Assembly: GCF_003860565.1 (NCBI RefSeq)
Contig: NZ_CP034157.1
Coordinates: 1,116,001 to 1,180,000 of the forward strand
From: Cloacibacterium normanense
GTDB lineage: Bacteria; Bacteroidota; Bacteroidia; Flavobacteriales; Weeksellaceae
DNA: 64,000 nucleotides
Direction of reading: 5' to 3'
The notes under the pieces are model-generated. The model was not told where the DNA came from. It did no database searches and saw nothing but the letters and a program-made list of their open reading frames with translations. The translations under genes were made by a program, and so were the position numbers. Below are positions 50,155-58,648 of the stretch, in pieces. Every line of letters starts with the position of its first letter. The stretch's first letter is position 1.

Positions 50155-52584
50155 TTAAATTTTTGGAAATTGAGAAGGGTTCGCTTCATGAAAAACTGCA
50201 TATATTTTCTCAACCATATCATCTACAGAAGGTTTTGAGAAATAATCTCCATCACTTGCATAAGCTGGTCTGTGATCATTTGCTGCAATCGTTAACGGAG
50301 CCGAATCCAAATATCTGAATGCTTTTTGTTTTTCTACAATTTGCTGAAGAATAAATGCAGAGGTTCCGCCTTCTACGTCTTCGTCTATAATCACTAAACG
50401 ATTGGTTTTCTTCACGCTTTCAGCAATTTCATGTGAAATATCAAATGGTATTAAAGACTGAATATCAATAACTTCCGCAGAAATTCCTAATTTTTCTAAT
50501 TCTTCGGCAGCTTCCATTACCAATCTCCAAGTAGAACCATACGTTACTAGAGTAACATCTTTTCCTTCTTTAGTTACTTCTATTTTACCAACCGGAACGG
50601 TGAATTCACCTAAATTATCTGGTTGTTTTTCTTTTAATCTATAACCATTAAGACATTCTACAATAATTGCTGGTTCATCACTCTGAAGCATCGTGTTATA
50701 AAAACCTGCTGCTTTAGTTAAATTCCTAGGAACCAAAACATTCACCCCTTTTACTAGGTTAATAATTCCCGCCATTGGTGAACCAGAATGCCAAATTCCT
50801 TCTAATCTATGACCACGAGTTCTGATGATAACTGGAGCTTTTTGTCCACCTTTTGTTCTGTAATGAAGTGTTGCCAAATCATCACTAATTCCTTGTAAAC
50901 AATACAAAATATAGTCTAAATACTGAATTTCTGCAATCGGACGAAGTCCACGCATCGCCATACCAATTCCTTGTCCCAAAATTGTAGCTTCTCTAATACC
51001 AGTATCTGCAACTCTTACTTTTCCGTATTTCTCTTGAAGTCCTTCTAAACCTTGGTTTACATCACCAATATTCCCTGCATCTTCACCGAAAACCAAAGTT
51101 TCAGGATATTTTTCAAAGATTTTATCAAAATTATTTCTTACCACTACTCTTCCATCTACCATTTCAGAATTTTCTGAGTAAACTGGTTTTACTTCTTTTA
51201 CATTGGTAGATTTCCATTCAGATTCTGAATACAAGTGTGAAGAATAATTATCTTTTTCTTGCGCTAAAAGCTGTTGATATTTAGAAGCAAGCCATTGTCT
51301 TTCAGTAGATTGATGAGTTCTAGTCAAAAGCAAAACTTTTCTCATCAAACTGAATACATCCTTTTTAGCATAAGAAATCAATGCACCGAATTTTTGCAGT
51401 TCTGCTTCTACTTCGCTATTCTGAGATTTTAGATTCTCTACTAACGGAAGTACTTCATTTTTAAGAATTTCTATAGAATTTCTATAATTTTCCCAAGCTT
51501 TTTTCTGACCGTCTTTTGCAATTTTTTTCGCTTCTTTTTCTAAATTTTCAAGTTCTTCTACTGTTGCTAAAATTTCTTCTTTTCCTTCAATTTCTATAGA
51601 ATAATTAAGAATCCATTCTTTAAATTTTTCTAAGCCGTCGAAATCTGCTTCCCATTTCAATCTATCTTCAGATTTATACCTTTCGTGAGAACCAGAAGTA
51701 GAGTGACCTTGTGGTTGAGTTACCTCTGTCACGTGAATTACCACAGGAACAGATTCTGTTCTTGCAAAATGTTCGGCTCTAGCATAAGCGTCTAGAAGTG
51801 CAGGATAATCCCAAGCTTTTACTTGAATAATTTCGCAACCTTCTGTTTTTCCTTCTTTTCTTTGGAAACCAGAAAGCATTTCTGCCATGTCTTCTTTTGC
51901 TCTTTGGTCATGAGTAGGAACAGAAATTCCGTAACCATCATCCCAAATTGATAAAATCATAGGAACTTGTAAAGCACAAGCAGCGTTCAAAGTTTCCCAG
52001 AAATGACCTTCTGCAGAAGACGCATCACCGATGGTTCCGAAAGCAACCTCGTTTCCATTATTGCTGAATTTCTCTGAACCGTGAAACTTAACTGATTTGT
52101 AAACCTTAGAAGCTTGAGCCAAACCTAGAAGTCTAGGCAGTTGTCCTGCAGTTGGAGAAATATCAGATGATATATTTTTAATTTGAGTTAAATCTTTCCA
52201 AGTTCCATCTTCATTTAAACTGCGTGTTGCAAAGTGACCATTCATTTGTCTACCAGCTGAAGCAGGTTCTCTTTCTACAGAAGTATCTGCATACAATTGT
52301 GCAAAGAAACTCTCTACTGATAAACCTCCAACTGCTAATGCGAAAGTTTGGTCTCTGTAATAGCCACTTCTAAAATCTCCATTTCTAAAAACTTTTGCCA
52401 TGGCTAATTGTGGTAATTCTTTACCATCACCTACAATCCCGAACTTAGCTTTACCTGTTAAAACTTCTCTTCTTGCTATATAAGACATTTCACGAGAAAT
52501 TCTACCTAGTTTATAGTCTGCTAATATTTGATTCTTAAAATCTTGAAAAGAAACTGTTTGTGTTTCGATATAAGTAGTTTGCAT
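50155..52584 (-). CDS. Fused alpha/beta E1 of a 2-oxoacid dehydrogenase
   Basis: This 809-residue protein joins E1-alpha and E1-beta in one chain, as is common in Bacteroidota. The alpha part (about 30-340) has YYRDQTFALAVGG, the thiamine-diphosphate motif GDASSAEGHFWETLNAA with IWDDGYGIS, and a phosphorylation-loop-like SGSHERYKS. The beta part (about 460-809) has FGEDAGNIG, GIREATILGQGIGMAMRGLRPIAEIQYLDY and the C-terminal transketolase domain (VTYGS). It would decarboxylate a 2-oxoacid and transfer the acyl group to E2 lipoate; branched-chain substrates are most likely. A -7 box TATCTTTG lies about 21 bp upstream of the ATG. Confidence 0.92.
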   Translation of the reverse strand: MQTTYIETQTVSFQDFKNQILADYKLGRISREMSYIARREVLTGKAKFGIVGDGKELPQLAMAKVFRNGDFRSGYYRDQTFALAVGGLSVESFFAQLYADTSVEREPASAGRQMNGHFATRSLNEDGTWKDLTQIKNISSDISPTAGQLPRLLGLAQASKVYKSVKFHGSEKFSNNGNEVAFGTIGDASSAEGHFWETLNAACALQVPMILSIWDDGYGISVPTHDQRAKEDMAEMLSGFQRKEGKTEGCEIIQVKAWDYPALLDAYARAEHFARTESVPVVIHVTEVTQPQGHSTSGSHERYKSEDRLKWEADFDGLEKFKEWILNYSIEIEGKEEILATVEELENLEKEAKKIAKDGQKKAWENYRNSIEILKNEVLPLVENLKSQNSEVEAELQKFGALISYAKKDVFSLMRKVLLLTRTHQSTERQWLASKYQQLLAQEKDNYSSHLYSESEWKSTNVKEVKPVYSENSEMVDGRVVVRNNFDKIFEKYPETLVFGEDAGNIGDVNQGLEGLQEKYGKVRVADTGIREATILGQGIGMAMRGLRPIAEIQYLDYILYCLQGISDDLATLHYRTKGGQKAPVIIRTRGHRLEGIWHSGSPMAGIINLVKGVNVLVPRNLTKAAGFYNTMLQSDEPAIIVECLNGYRLKEKQPDNLGEFTVPVGKIEVTKEGKDVTLVTYGSTWRLVMEAAEELEKLGISAEVIDIQSLIPFDISHEIAESVKKTNRLVIIDEDVEGGTSAFILQQIVEKQKAFRYLDSAPLTIAANDHRPAYASDGDYFSKPSVDDMVEKIYAVFHEANPSQFPKI

Positions 52585-52750
52585 ATCTTGGATAAGGATT
52601 TTTACAAAGATAATAAAATTATGGAATTGATAAAATAAATTGATTTTTTTGATTATTTTTCAATTACAAAACAAAACACAATATTTCTAGTGAAATACTG
52701 TGTTAAGCTCAACTTAATTAATATGAATGTATGAATAATTGTGATGATGT

Positions 52751-52850
52751 CTTTAAAAAATCTCCTCCGCTGCTCTGAGAACAAGCAGCGAAAGGAGAAA
52801 ACACAAACGATGAAAAAAAATTTTATTTTACTTTTATTAGATTTATTTTA
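52751..52850. repeat. Hairpin/3'-UTR repeat, unit R1
   Basis: On the minus strand this unit follows the small-protein gene at 52859-53080: an AT-rich leader, TTTCATCGTTTGTGTTTT, then a hairpin (52762-52796) and a run of six T. It therefore acts as that gene's terminator. About 90 percent of its bases match R2 and R3. Confidence 0.85.
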
Positions 52851-52858
52851 GCTGAATA

Positions 52859-53080
52859 TTACTTATTAAGAAATCTTAATGCTTCTTCTTCATTATGTAA
52901 AACTACTGTAGTCTTATTTTCATTACTATTTCTTAATTTTCTTTTATTTTGTATAATTTCTAAAATCTCAATGTCATTTTTACTCAAAACATCATCAGAT
53001 TTTTCTGAACTATTAGATTGTTTAAATGATAATACTGCGATTGAAGCCAATGCTAACAATATTGGTGTAAATTTTTTCAT
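52859..53080 (-). CDS. Small secreted protein P1
   Basis: This 73-residue protein has a signal peptide (MKKFTPILLALASIAVLSF) without a lipobox Cys. Its mature part holds a core, L-S-K-N-D-I-E-I-L-E-I-I-Q-N-K-R, that is paralogous to P2 at 53414-53629 (L-S-N-E-D-V-T-T-L-K-I-I-Q-K-N-R). The C-terminus is polar (NEEEALRFLNK). No known family is recognised. It is followed by hairpin unit R1. The pair of paralogues beside two duplicated membrane regulators suggests a common function, possibly a signal or regulated surface protein, but this is inference. Confidence 0.65.
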   Translation of the reverse strand: MKKFTPILLALASIAVLSFKQSNSSEKSDDVLSKNDIEILEIIQNKRKLRNSNENKTTVVLHNEEEALRFLNK

Positions 53081-53188
53081 AACAGTAAATTTTTAAATTA
53101 ATATTTTAAATTTCTTAAGATTAAAATATGTTTAAGAATATAAACAAAGTAAATCTTAGATATTCCTTTAAATTGTATTTTAAAATTT

Positions 53189-53290
53189 CTTTAAAAATCT
53201 CCTTCGCTGCTACGAAAACAAACAGCGAAAGGAGAAAACACAAACGATGAAAAAAAATTTTATTTTACTTTTTATAAATATTATTTTAAA
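53189..53290. repeat. Hairpin/3'-UTR repeat, unit R2 (no gene attached)
   Basis: This unit has the same sequence as R1 and R3: hairpin arms CTCCTTCGCTG (53199-53209) and CAGCGAAAGGAG (53223-53234), plus the AAAACACAAACGATGAAAAA flank. Unlike R1 and R3, no small-protein gene precedes it on the minus strand. It lies in the 333-bp gene-free stretch 53081-53413. Confidence 0.85.
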
Positions 53291-53317
53291 TCTTTCAAAA
53301 AATTTAAATAAAAAATT

Positions 53318-53420
53318 CTTCAAAAATCTCTTTCGCTGTTCTGAGAACAAACAGCGAAAAGAGAAAACACAAACGATGAAAAAAATTTTATCTTACTTTT
53401 TTATTAGATTTATTTATTTT
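53318..53420. repeat. Hairpin/3'-UTR repeat, unit R3
   Basis: Arms CTCTTTCGCTG (53328-53338) and CAGCGAAAAGAG (53352-53363) match those of R1 and R2, with a compensating change (C-to-T in the left arm, G-to-A in the right) that keeps pairing. On the minus strand it follows, and slightly overlaps, the end of the gene for P2 and serves as its terminator. Confidence 0.85.
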
Positions 53421-53629
53421 GGTGGCTTAACCACATCATCAAATTCTGATAAACTTGATTGAGTATCTATGCTGAAAGTTTTTACAGACGCGGTATCTCT
53501 AATATTTCTATTTTTTTGAATAATCTTTAGAGTTGTAACATCTTCATTACTTAAAATATTATCATTTTGTCTACATGAAACAAATAAAACACTTAATACT
53601 CCAATAGAAAAAAGAACTGTTTTTTTCAT
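53414..53629 (-). CDS. Small lipoprotein P2
   Basis: This 71-residue protein has a lipoprotein signal with lipobox LFVSC (Cys19) and a core paralogous to P1. The tail is acidic and serine-rich, ending FDDVVKPPK. It has one of the best promoters in the window (TTTG, 17 nt, TACATTTG) and a leader of only about 10 nt. It is transcribed divergently from the TPR-AraC regulator at 53814 across 184 bp, the usual layout for a regulator and its target. No known family is recognised. Confidence 0.65.
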   Translation of the reverse strand: MKKTVLFSIGVLSVLFVSCRQNDNILSNEDVTTLKIIQKNRNIRDTASVKTFSIDTQSSLSEFDDVVKPPK

Positions 53630-53643
53630 AACTAATTTTTTTA

Positions 53644-53672
53644 CAAATGTATCGTGAAAGTTTATCTACAAA
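53644..53672 (-). promoter_or_regulatory. Bacteroidota-type promoter of P2
   Basis: On the minus strand, TTTG (53672-53669), 17 nt, then TACATTTG (53651-53644). A second TTTG four bases upstream gives a 21-nt spacing alternative. The ATG is 15 bp past the -7 box. Confidence 0.75.
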
Positions 53673-53813
53673 CAAATTTTTCAACTGTCATTTCATAAAG
53701 AATTACTGTTGTTTTATAAAAATTATGATAAATTTTAGAAAAAATAACAGTATTATTGTAAAATTAATTTTTGAAGTCAAAAAAAATAATTTGATTAAAT
53801 TAATCAACTTGCT

Positions 53814-55601
53814 ATGAATCAACGTTTTAATATAAAAATATTATTTTTTACAATTCTTTTTTTTTCAGTTAATACTTTTAGTCAAAATATTAATTTAGAA
53901 AGAATGGATAATGAAGAAATTGAAAAAATAATTGATAGTTTATATTATTCAAACCCAGATGAAGGAATTAAAATTGTTAAATTTTACATAAAGAAATCCA
54001 AAAAAGAAAACAGTAATGAATCCTTATATATAGCCTACAGATATGCTAGTAAATTTTATCCAGTTCCAATAAACTTTAAATATACTGACAGCGCTCTCAT
54101 TGCAAGTAAAAGAACTGAAAATAAAACTTTAATTACTGACGCATATCTTAATAAAGGTGTTATTCTAATGGATGAGTCTTTATATCAGAAGGCGCTTGAT
54201 AATATATTAATAGCAAATAAATACTCTTTAGAACTCAATGATAATTATATAATAAATAAAACCACATATTTTATTGCTCAAAATAAAATCTACCTCGGCT
54301 TACATGAAGATGCAAACAAAGAATTAGTAAATTGTTATAACTATTTTAAAGTTAATCTTAATAAAAAAGTATTAAACGAAGACTACAAAACATATTATAT
54401 ATTTTCTCTTATGAGTTTAATAGATTCTAATACAAGAATTGGAAAACATCAAGAAAATATATCTCTATTAGAGGAAGCATACGATTTTATTTATAAAAAT
54501 AATTTTGAACATTTAAAACCATATTTTATTTCATCAGAAGGCACTGAAGCATTTTATAATGCAAACTATAATTTAGCAATTAAAAAACTTTCAGAAGCAA
54601 TTAGATTATATAATGACCAATGGCCACATTTAAATGATATTTTTTACATTGGCCTTTCAAATTGGAAACTTGGGAAAAGAGATGTAGCAGTTAAATATTT
54701 TGAGGAAATTGATAAAGAATATGACAAGTCAAAAAAATTAAATCCTGAATTTAGACCAGCATATGAACTATTAATTAAGTATAATGACTCCATTGGTAAT
54801 AGAGATAAGCAATTAAAATATATCAATACCTTAATGTCTCTTGATAAAAATTATGAAAAAAATTATAAGTACCTATTCTCTAAGATTAATAAAGAATATG
54901 ATACTCATAAACTCATAAATGAAAAGAACAAAATTGAAAGTTCTCTAAAAAATCAAAGAACTATAATTAGTTCAATATTATTAATAACCATCCTTGCATC
55001 ATTATTCTATTGGAATCGTTATAACTCTTTACAAAAAAAATATAAAGAAAAATTTGAAGAAATTATTTCACAGAAAAATATTTTAGAAAAAATAGAGACT
55101 CTTGCAGAAGTAGAATCAAAACAGGAAGATGATCTAAATCCAAAAACTCTTAACATAACTGACAAAATAAAAATTACCGCTCCAAAAAATTCTTCTGAAC
55201 TAGAATTTTACAACAAAATACCTGGTCTCAATCCTATTTTAGTTCAAAATATTTTGCAACAACTAGAAAAATTCGAAGAAGAACTTAGGTTTACTGATAA
55301 TCAGATGTCATTGAGACTTTTAAGTGAAGAATTTAACACCAATATACCTTATCTTTCTAAAATCATTAATGTGTACAAAGGAAAGAATTTTAACTATTAT
55401 ATTAATGATCTAAGAATCGACTACATTATAGAACTACTGAAAAATGATGCTACCTATTTAAACTATGATATCAAAAATCTAGCATCTCTAGCAGGCTTTA
55501 CGAATGCGGTAAACTTCTCTGACAATTTCCAAAGAAAATTTGAGATTAAACCTTCATACTTCATTAAAATGATGAAGGAAAATATTAAAACACATTCTTA
55601 A
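53814..55601 (+). CDS. TPR-transmembrane-AraC regulator A
   Basis: This 595-residue regulator has a signal sequence (ILFFTILFFSVNTFSQ), a periplasmic TPR array (about 30-370; clear repeats near AYLNKGVILMDESLYQKALDNI and FYIGLSNWKLGKRDVAVKYF), one membrane helix (IISSILLITILASLFYW, about 383-399), a coiled-coil linker and a C-terminal AraC-type double HTH (about 495-592: LLSEEFNTNIPYLSKIINVYKG and IKNLASLAGFTNAVNFSDNF). The topology suggests that an outside ligand, perhaps a peptide, is read by TPRs and passed to DNA. It is paralogous to regulator B, and its last 68 bp match B almost exactly. It is divergent from P2. Confidence 0.85.
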   Translation: MNQRFNIKILFFTILFFSVNTFSQNINLERMDNEEIEKIIDSLYYSNPDEGIKIVKFYIKKSKKENSNESLYIAYRYASKFYPVPINFKYTDSALIASKRTENKTLITDAYLNKGVILMDESLYQKALDNILIANKYSLELNDNYIINKTTYFIAQNKIYLGLHEDANKELVNCYNYFKVNLNKKVLNEDYKTYYIFSLMSLIDSNTRIGKHQENISLLEEAYDFIYKNNFEHLKPYFISSEGTEAFYNANYNLAIKKLSEAIRLYNDQWPHLNDIFYIGLSNWKLGKRDVAVKYFEEIDKEYDKSKKLNPEFRPAYELLIKYNDSIGNRDKQLKYINTLMSLDKNYEKNYKYLFSKINKEYDTHKLINEKNKIESSLKNQRTIISSILLITILASLFYWNRYNSLQKKYKEKFEEIISQKNILEKIETLAEVESKQEDDLNPKTLNITDKIKITAPKNSSELEFYNKIPGLNPILVQNILQQLEKFEEELRFTDNQMSLRLLSEEFNTNIPYLSKIINVYKGKNFNYYINDLRIDYIIELLKNDATYLNYDIKNLASLAGFTNAVNFSDNFQRKFEIKPSYFIKMMKENIKTHS

Positions 55602-55661
55602 AAACATCTAAATAAAAAAACTTCAACATTTTCATGTTGAAGTCCCCTTTGAAGAAGAACT

Positions 55662-55690
55662 TTACTATTCTAAATAGTAATGTTTTTTTT
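55662..55690 (+). terminator. Terminator region after regulator A
   Basis: TTACTATT pairs with AATAGTAA around CTA, followed by eight T. A second hairpin, CTTCAACAT with ATGTTGAAG around TTTC, lies just upstream at 55621-55642. Confidence 0.75.
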
Positions 55691-55865
55691 GGTCATTAAA
55701 TCTTACCTCTTTTTATCGTGTTTTAAGATGAAACAAAACTACTCTTTTCATTATTTTCTTACTAAAAACTGAACTCGGAATTCATAAAAATCAACCGGGA
55801 TTTTTTGAAAAAATATCATATTTCTTATTTCAATTTTTTGTTTTATCATTGTAGAAAAGTGAAAA

Positions 55866-57593
55866 TTGAAAGCAAAAATCAATAACTACCTAATAATCAA
55901 AAACTTAGTTTTTATAATTCTATTTTTTCTCCAAATACCAACAAACGCTCAAGGAAAAAAAATAGAAAATTTATCTTTTTTACAATTAGAACATAAAATT
56001 GATAGTTTAGTTTATAACAATGCTAATGCATCGCCATTAATCCAATTTTACATCAAAAAATCCAAGAAAGAAAATAATTTAAAAGCATTAGTTTATGCCT
56101 ACAGATATGCCAGTCAAAATCCTTCTGAAAAATATAAAGTCAAGTATTCTGATAGTGCTATATTAGTTGCTAAAAAAATAAATGATAATTCTATACTAGC
56201 AGAAGCATACATTAATAAATCTACTCTACTTATTGCAAAAAACCAACACGATGTTGCTTCTAATTATCTAATGCTTGCTAACAGAATTGCAGAAAAAACA
56301 AATGATAATTATTTAAAATATCAAACAATTTATTCTATTGCTCAAAATTATTTGTATTTAGGTCGATTATCTGATGCCAAAAAGGAATATGAAAAATGTG
56401 TAAATTTCTTTTCTGTAAATCTTGATAAATCGCAGACCTACGGGAAAAATTATGAAATGATGTTTATGTACTCTTTAATCAATTTGATTGACATCAACTC
56501 AAAATTAAATCAATTTTCTGATAATGAAATATTATTAAAAAAAGCTTTTCAATATATTAAAGAAAACAAATCTAATTTTTATTATGCATATTTTATTTCT
56601 TGCGAAGGAACCAACGCTTATTTTCTTAAAAATTATTTTTTGGCTATAGAAAAATTGAAGAAGGCTCAAACTTTATACCAAGATAGTTGGCCTCACTACA
56701 CAGAAATTTTTTACATAGGAATGTCCTATTGGCAATTAGGAAACAAAAAAGAAGCCGTAAAATATTTTGAAAAATTAGATAAGGAATATTATATAGGAAT
56801 AAATAGAAATCCTCAATATAGACCTGCTTACGAATTACTTATAGAATACTACGCTTCTAAAAATAACACAGATAAGCAACTCGAATACATTAACAAATTA
56901 ATGTCTTTGGATAAATCTTATGAAAAGAACTACAAATATCTTTTTGCCAAAATTCATAAAGAATATGATACTCAAAAGCTTATTGAAGAGAAAAATAATA
57001 TTGAAAACAGCTTAAAAATTCATCAATATCTCACGCTTTTTGTAATCATTATAAGTATAGTATTGATTTCTTTTTCTACTTATAAATATTTCCAAATACA
57101 AAGGAGATATAAAGAACGTTTTGAACAAATAATTTCACAAAAAAAAACAGAAATCGAGAAAATCCCAGATACAATTGTTGAAGAGGATAAAACTTTAACT
57201 CCAAAAATCGCGGGACTTAGTGAATCAACCATTACATATATTCTAGAACAGTTAGAAATTTTCGAAAAAGAACAACAATTTCTAGACTATAAAATCACTC
57301 AAAAATTACTCAGCGAAAAACTGGGAACCAATCCAACTTATCTATCTAAAATTATTAATGTTTATAAAGAGAAAAACTTTAGTAATTATCTCAATGACTT
57401 AAGGTTAGAATATGTTGTAGAATTGCTCAAAACAGAACATAAATACTTGAATAGAGACATCAAAGAATTGGCAAATATTGCAGGATTTACAAATGCTGAG
57501 GCATTTTCGGATAATTTCCAAAGAAAATTTGAGATTAAACCTTCGTACTTCATTAAAATGATGAAGGAAAATATTAAAACTTCCTCTCTATAA
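55866..57593 (+). CDS. TPR-transmembrane-AraC regulator B
   Basis: This 575-residue paralogue of regulator A has the same order: signal sequence (NLVFIILFFLQIPTNAQ), TPR array (about 30-365), membrane helix (YLTLFVIIISIVLISFSTYKYF, about 380-400), coiled-coil, and AraC-type HTH (LLSEKLGTNPTYLSKIINVYKE, then IKELANIAGFTNAEAFSDNF). The only usable start is TTG 55866: an in-frame stop lies immediately upstream, and the next Met is deep in the TPR region. Its 3' end overlaps the convergent polyprenyl synthetase gene by 20 bp. No small-protein gene accompanies it directly; the P1/P2 block lies on the far side of regulator A. Confidence 0.82.
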   Translation: MKAKINNYLIIKNLVFIILFFLQIPTNAQGKKIENLSFLQLEHKIDSLVYNNANASPLIQFYIKKSKKENNLKALVYAYRYASQNPSEKYKVKYSDSAILVAKKINDNSILAEAYINKSTLLIAKNQHDVASNYLMLANRIAEKTNDNYLKYQTIYSIAQNYLYLGRLSDAKKEYEKCVNFFSVNLDKSQTYGKNYEMMFMYSLINLIDINSKLNQFSDNEILLKKAFQYIKENKSNFYYAYFISCEGTNAYFLKNYFLAIEKLKKAQTLYQDSWPHYTEIFYIGMSYWQLGNKKEAVKYFEKLDKEYYIGINRNPQYRPAYELLIEYYASKNNTDKQLEYINKLMSLDKSYEKNYKYLFAKIHKEYDTQKLIEEKNNIENSLKIHQYLTLFVIIISIVLISFSTYKYFQIQRRYKERFEQIISQKKTEIEKIPDTIVEEDKTLTPKIAGLSESTITYILEQLEIFEKEQQFLDYKITQKLLSEKLGTNPTYLSKIINVYKEKNFSNYLNDLRLEYVVELLKTEHKYLNRDIKELANIAGFTNAEAFSDNFQRKFEIKPSYFIKMMKENIKTSSL

Positions 57594-58551
57594 CGTAATC
57601 AAGCATCAAATTAAGAGAATGTTTCGCGTCAGAATCAGGGAATTCTGCAAGGATATTTTTTGCTTTTTGCTGAAAATCTTTCATTACACCAATTGCATAA
57701 TCCAGTCCACCAGATTTTTTCACAAATTCTATCAGCTCTTTTACGCGTTTTTGGTCGTTATTATATCTTTTTATAGTATTGAAATAGTACTTTCTATCAG
57801 CTTCATTCGCCGTTTTCAAAGTATGAATAAGCGGCAAAGTCATCTTTTGCTCTTTTATGTCAATCCCAACTGGTTTTCCAATAATATTTTTAGAAAGATA
57901 ATCAAACAAATCGTCTTTGATTTGGAACGCCATTCCTGTATAAGTACCGAAATCTTGCATTTTTTTGGCTAAAACTTCATCAGCACCATTAGACAAAACG
58001 CCCACTTCGCAACAAGCTGCAATAAGTGTAGCCGTTTTTTGACGAATAATTTCATAGTAAACGTCTTCTGTAATGTCTAATTTTCTGGCTTTTTCTAATT
58101 GAAGCAACTCTCCTTCAGACATTTCTCTGATGGTTCTAGAAATAACAGCCAATAAATCAAAATCTTTATTATCTGTAGAAAGTAAAACCGATTTAGATAG
58201 TAAATAATCACCCACCAAAACCGCAATTTTATTTTTCCATAAAGCATTGATAGAAAAGAAATTACGACGTTTGAAACTTTCGTCTACTACGTCATCATGA
58301 ACCAAAGTAGCAGTATGAATCAACTCAATCATAGAAGCGCCACGAAACGTCTTTTCATTTACATTTCCTACCAATTGAGCGGTAAGAAATACAAACATTG
58401 GTCGCATTTGCTTTCCTTTGGTGGTTACAATAAAACGAGTAACTTTATCAAGCAAAGGAACTCTGCTTTGCATAGATTCATAAAACTTTTGTTCAAAAAG
58501 TTTCATTTCTTCGTTAATCGGCTTCTTGATTTCTTCTACGATGTTTGACAC
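57574..58551 (-). CDS. Polyprenyl diphosphate synthase
   Basis: This 325-residue enzyme extends an allylic diphosphate with isopentenyl units. It has both aspartate-rich motifs: the first, LVHDDVVDES (about 86-95), and the second, QIKDDLFDY (about 215-223), plus TTKGKQMRPM near the N-terminus. I chose the GTG at 58551 (reading VSNIVEEIKKPINEEMKLF), which matches the usual family start; longer frames add an atypical 15 residues. Product length is not predictable with confidence, though an octaprenyl-type quinone side chain is common. The gene overlaps regulator B on the other strand at its end. Confidence 0.88.
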   Translation of the reverse strand: MSNIVEEIKKPINEEMKLFEQKFYESMQSRVPLLDKVTRFIVTTKGKQMRPMFVFLTAQLVGNVNEKTFRGASMIELIHTATLVHDDVVDESFKRRNFFSINALWKNKIAVLVGDYLLSKSVLLSTDNKDFDLLAVISRTIREMSEGELLQLEKARKLDITEDVYYEIIRQKTATLIAACCEVGVLSNGADEVLAKKMQDFGTYTGMAFQIKDDLFDYLSKNIIGKPVGIDIKEQKMTLPLIHTLKTANEADRKYYFNTIKRYNNDQKRVKELIEFVKKSGGLDYAIGVMKDFQQKAKNILAEFPDSDAKHSLNLMLDYVIERKF

Positions 58552-58648
58552 GCTATAAATTGAATGATTATTGACAATAATTATAAATTCATACAAATAT
58601 AATTAATTAAAACTATACTTACATAATCCGTTGAATGCAATAAAAAAA

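Noticed and set aside
52751-53420. CRISPR-like array of three repeats
   Set aside because: The units are about 100 bp, spaced 437 and 129 bp apart, with terminator structure and no cas genes.
53247-53462. Plus-strand frame of 71 codons with MKK-type starts in units R2 and R3
   Set aside because: The ATG-AAA-AAA starts are part of the conserved hairpin repeat flank; the frame crosses R3 and has no continuing homologous protein, while the minus strand gives better explained genes and terminators.
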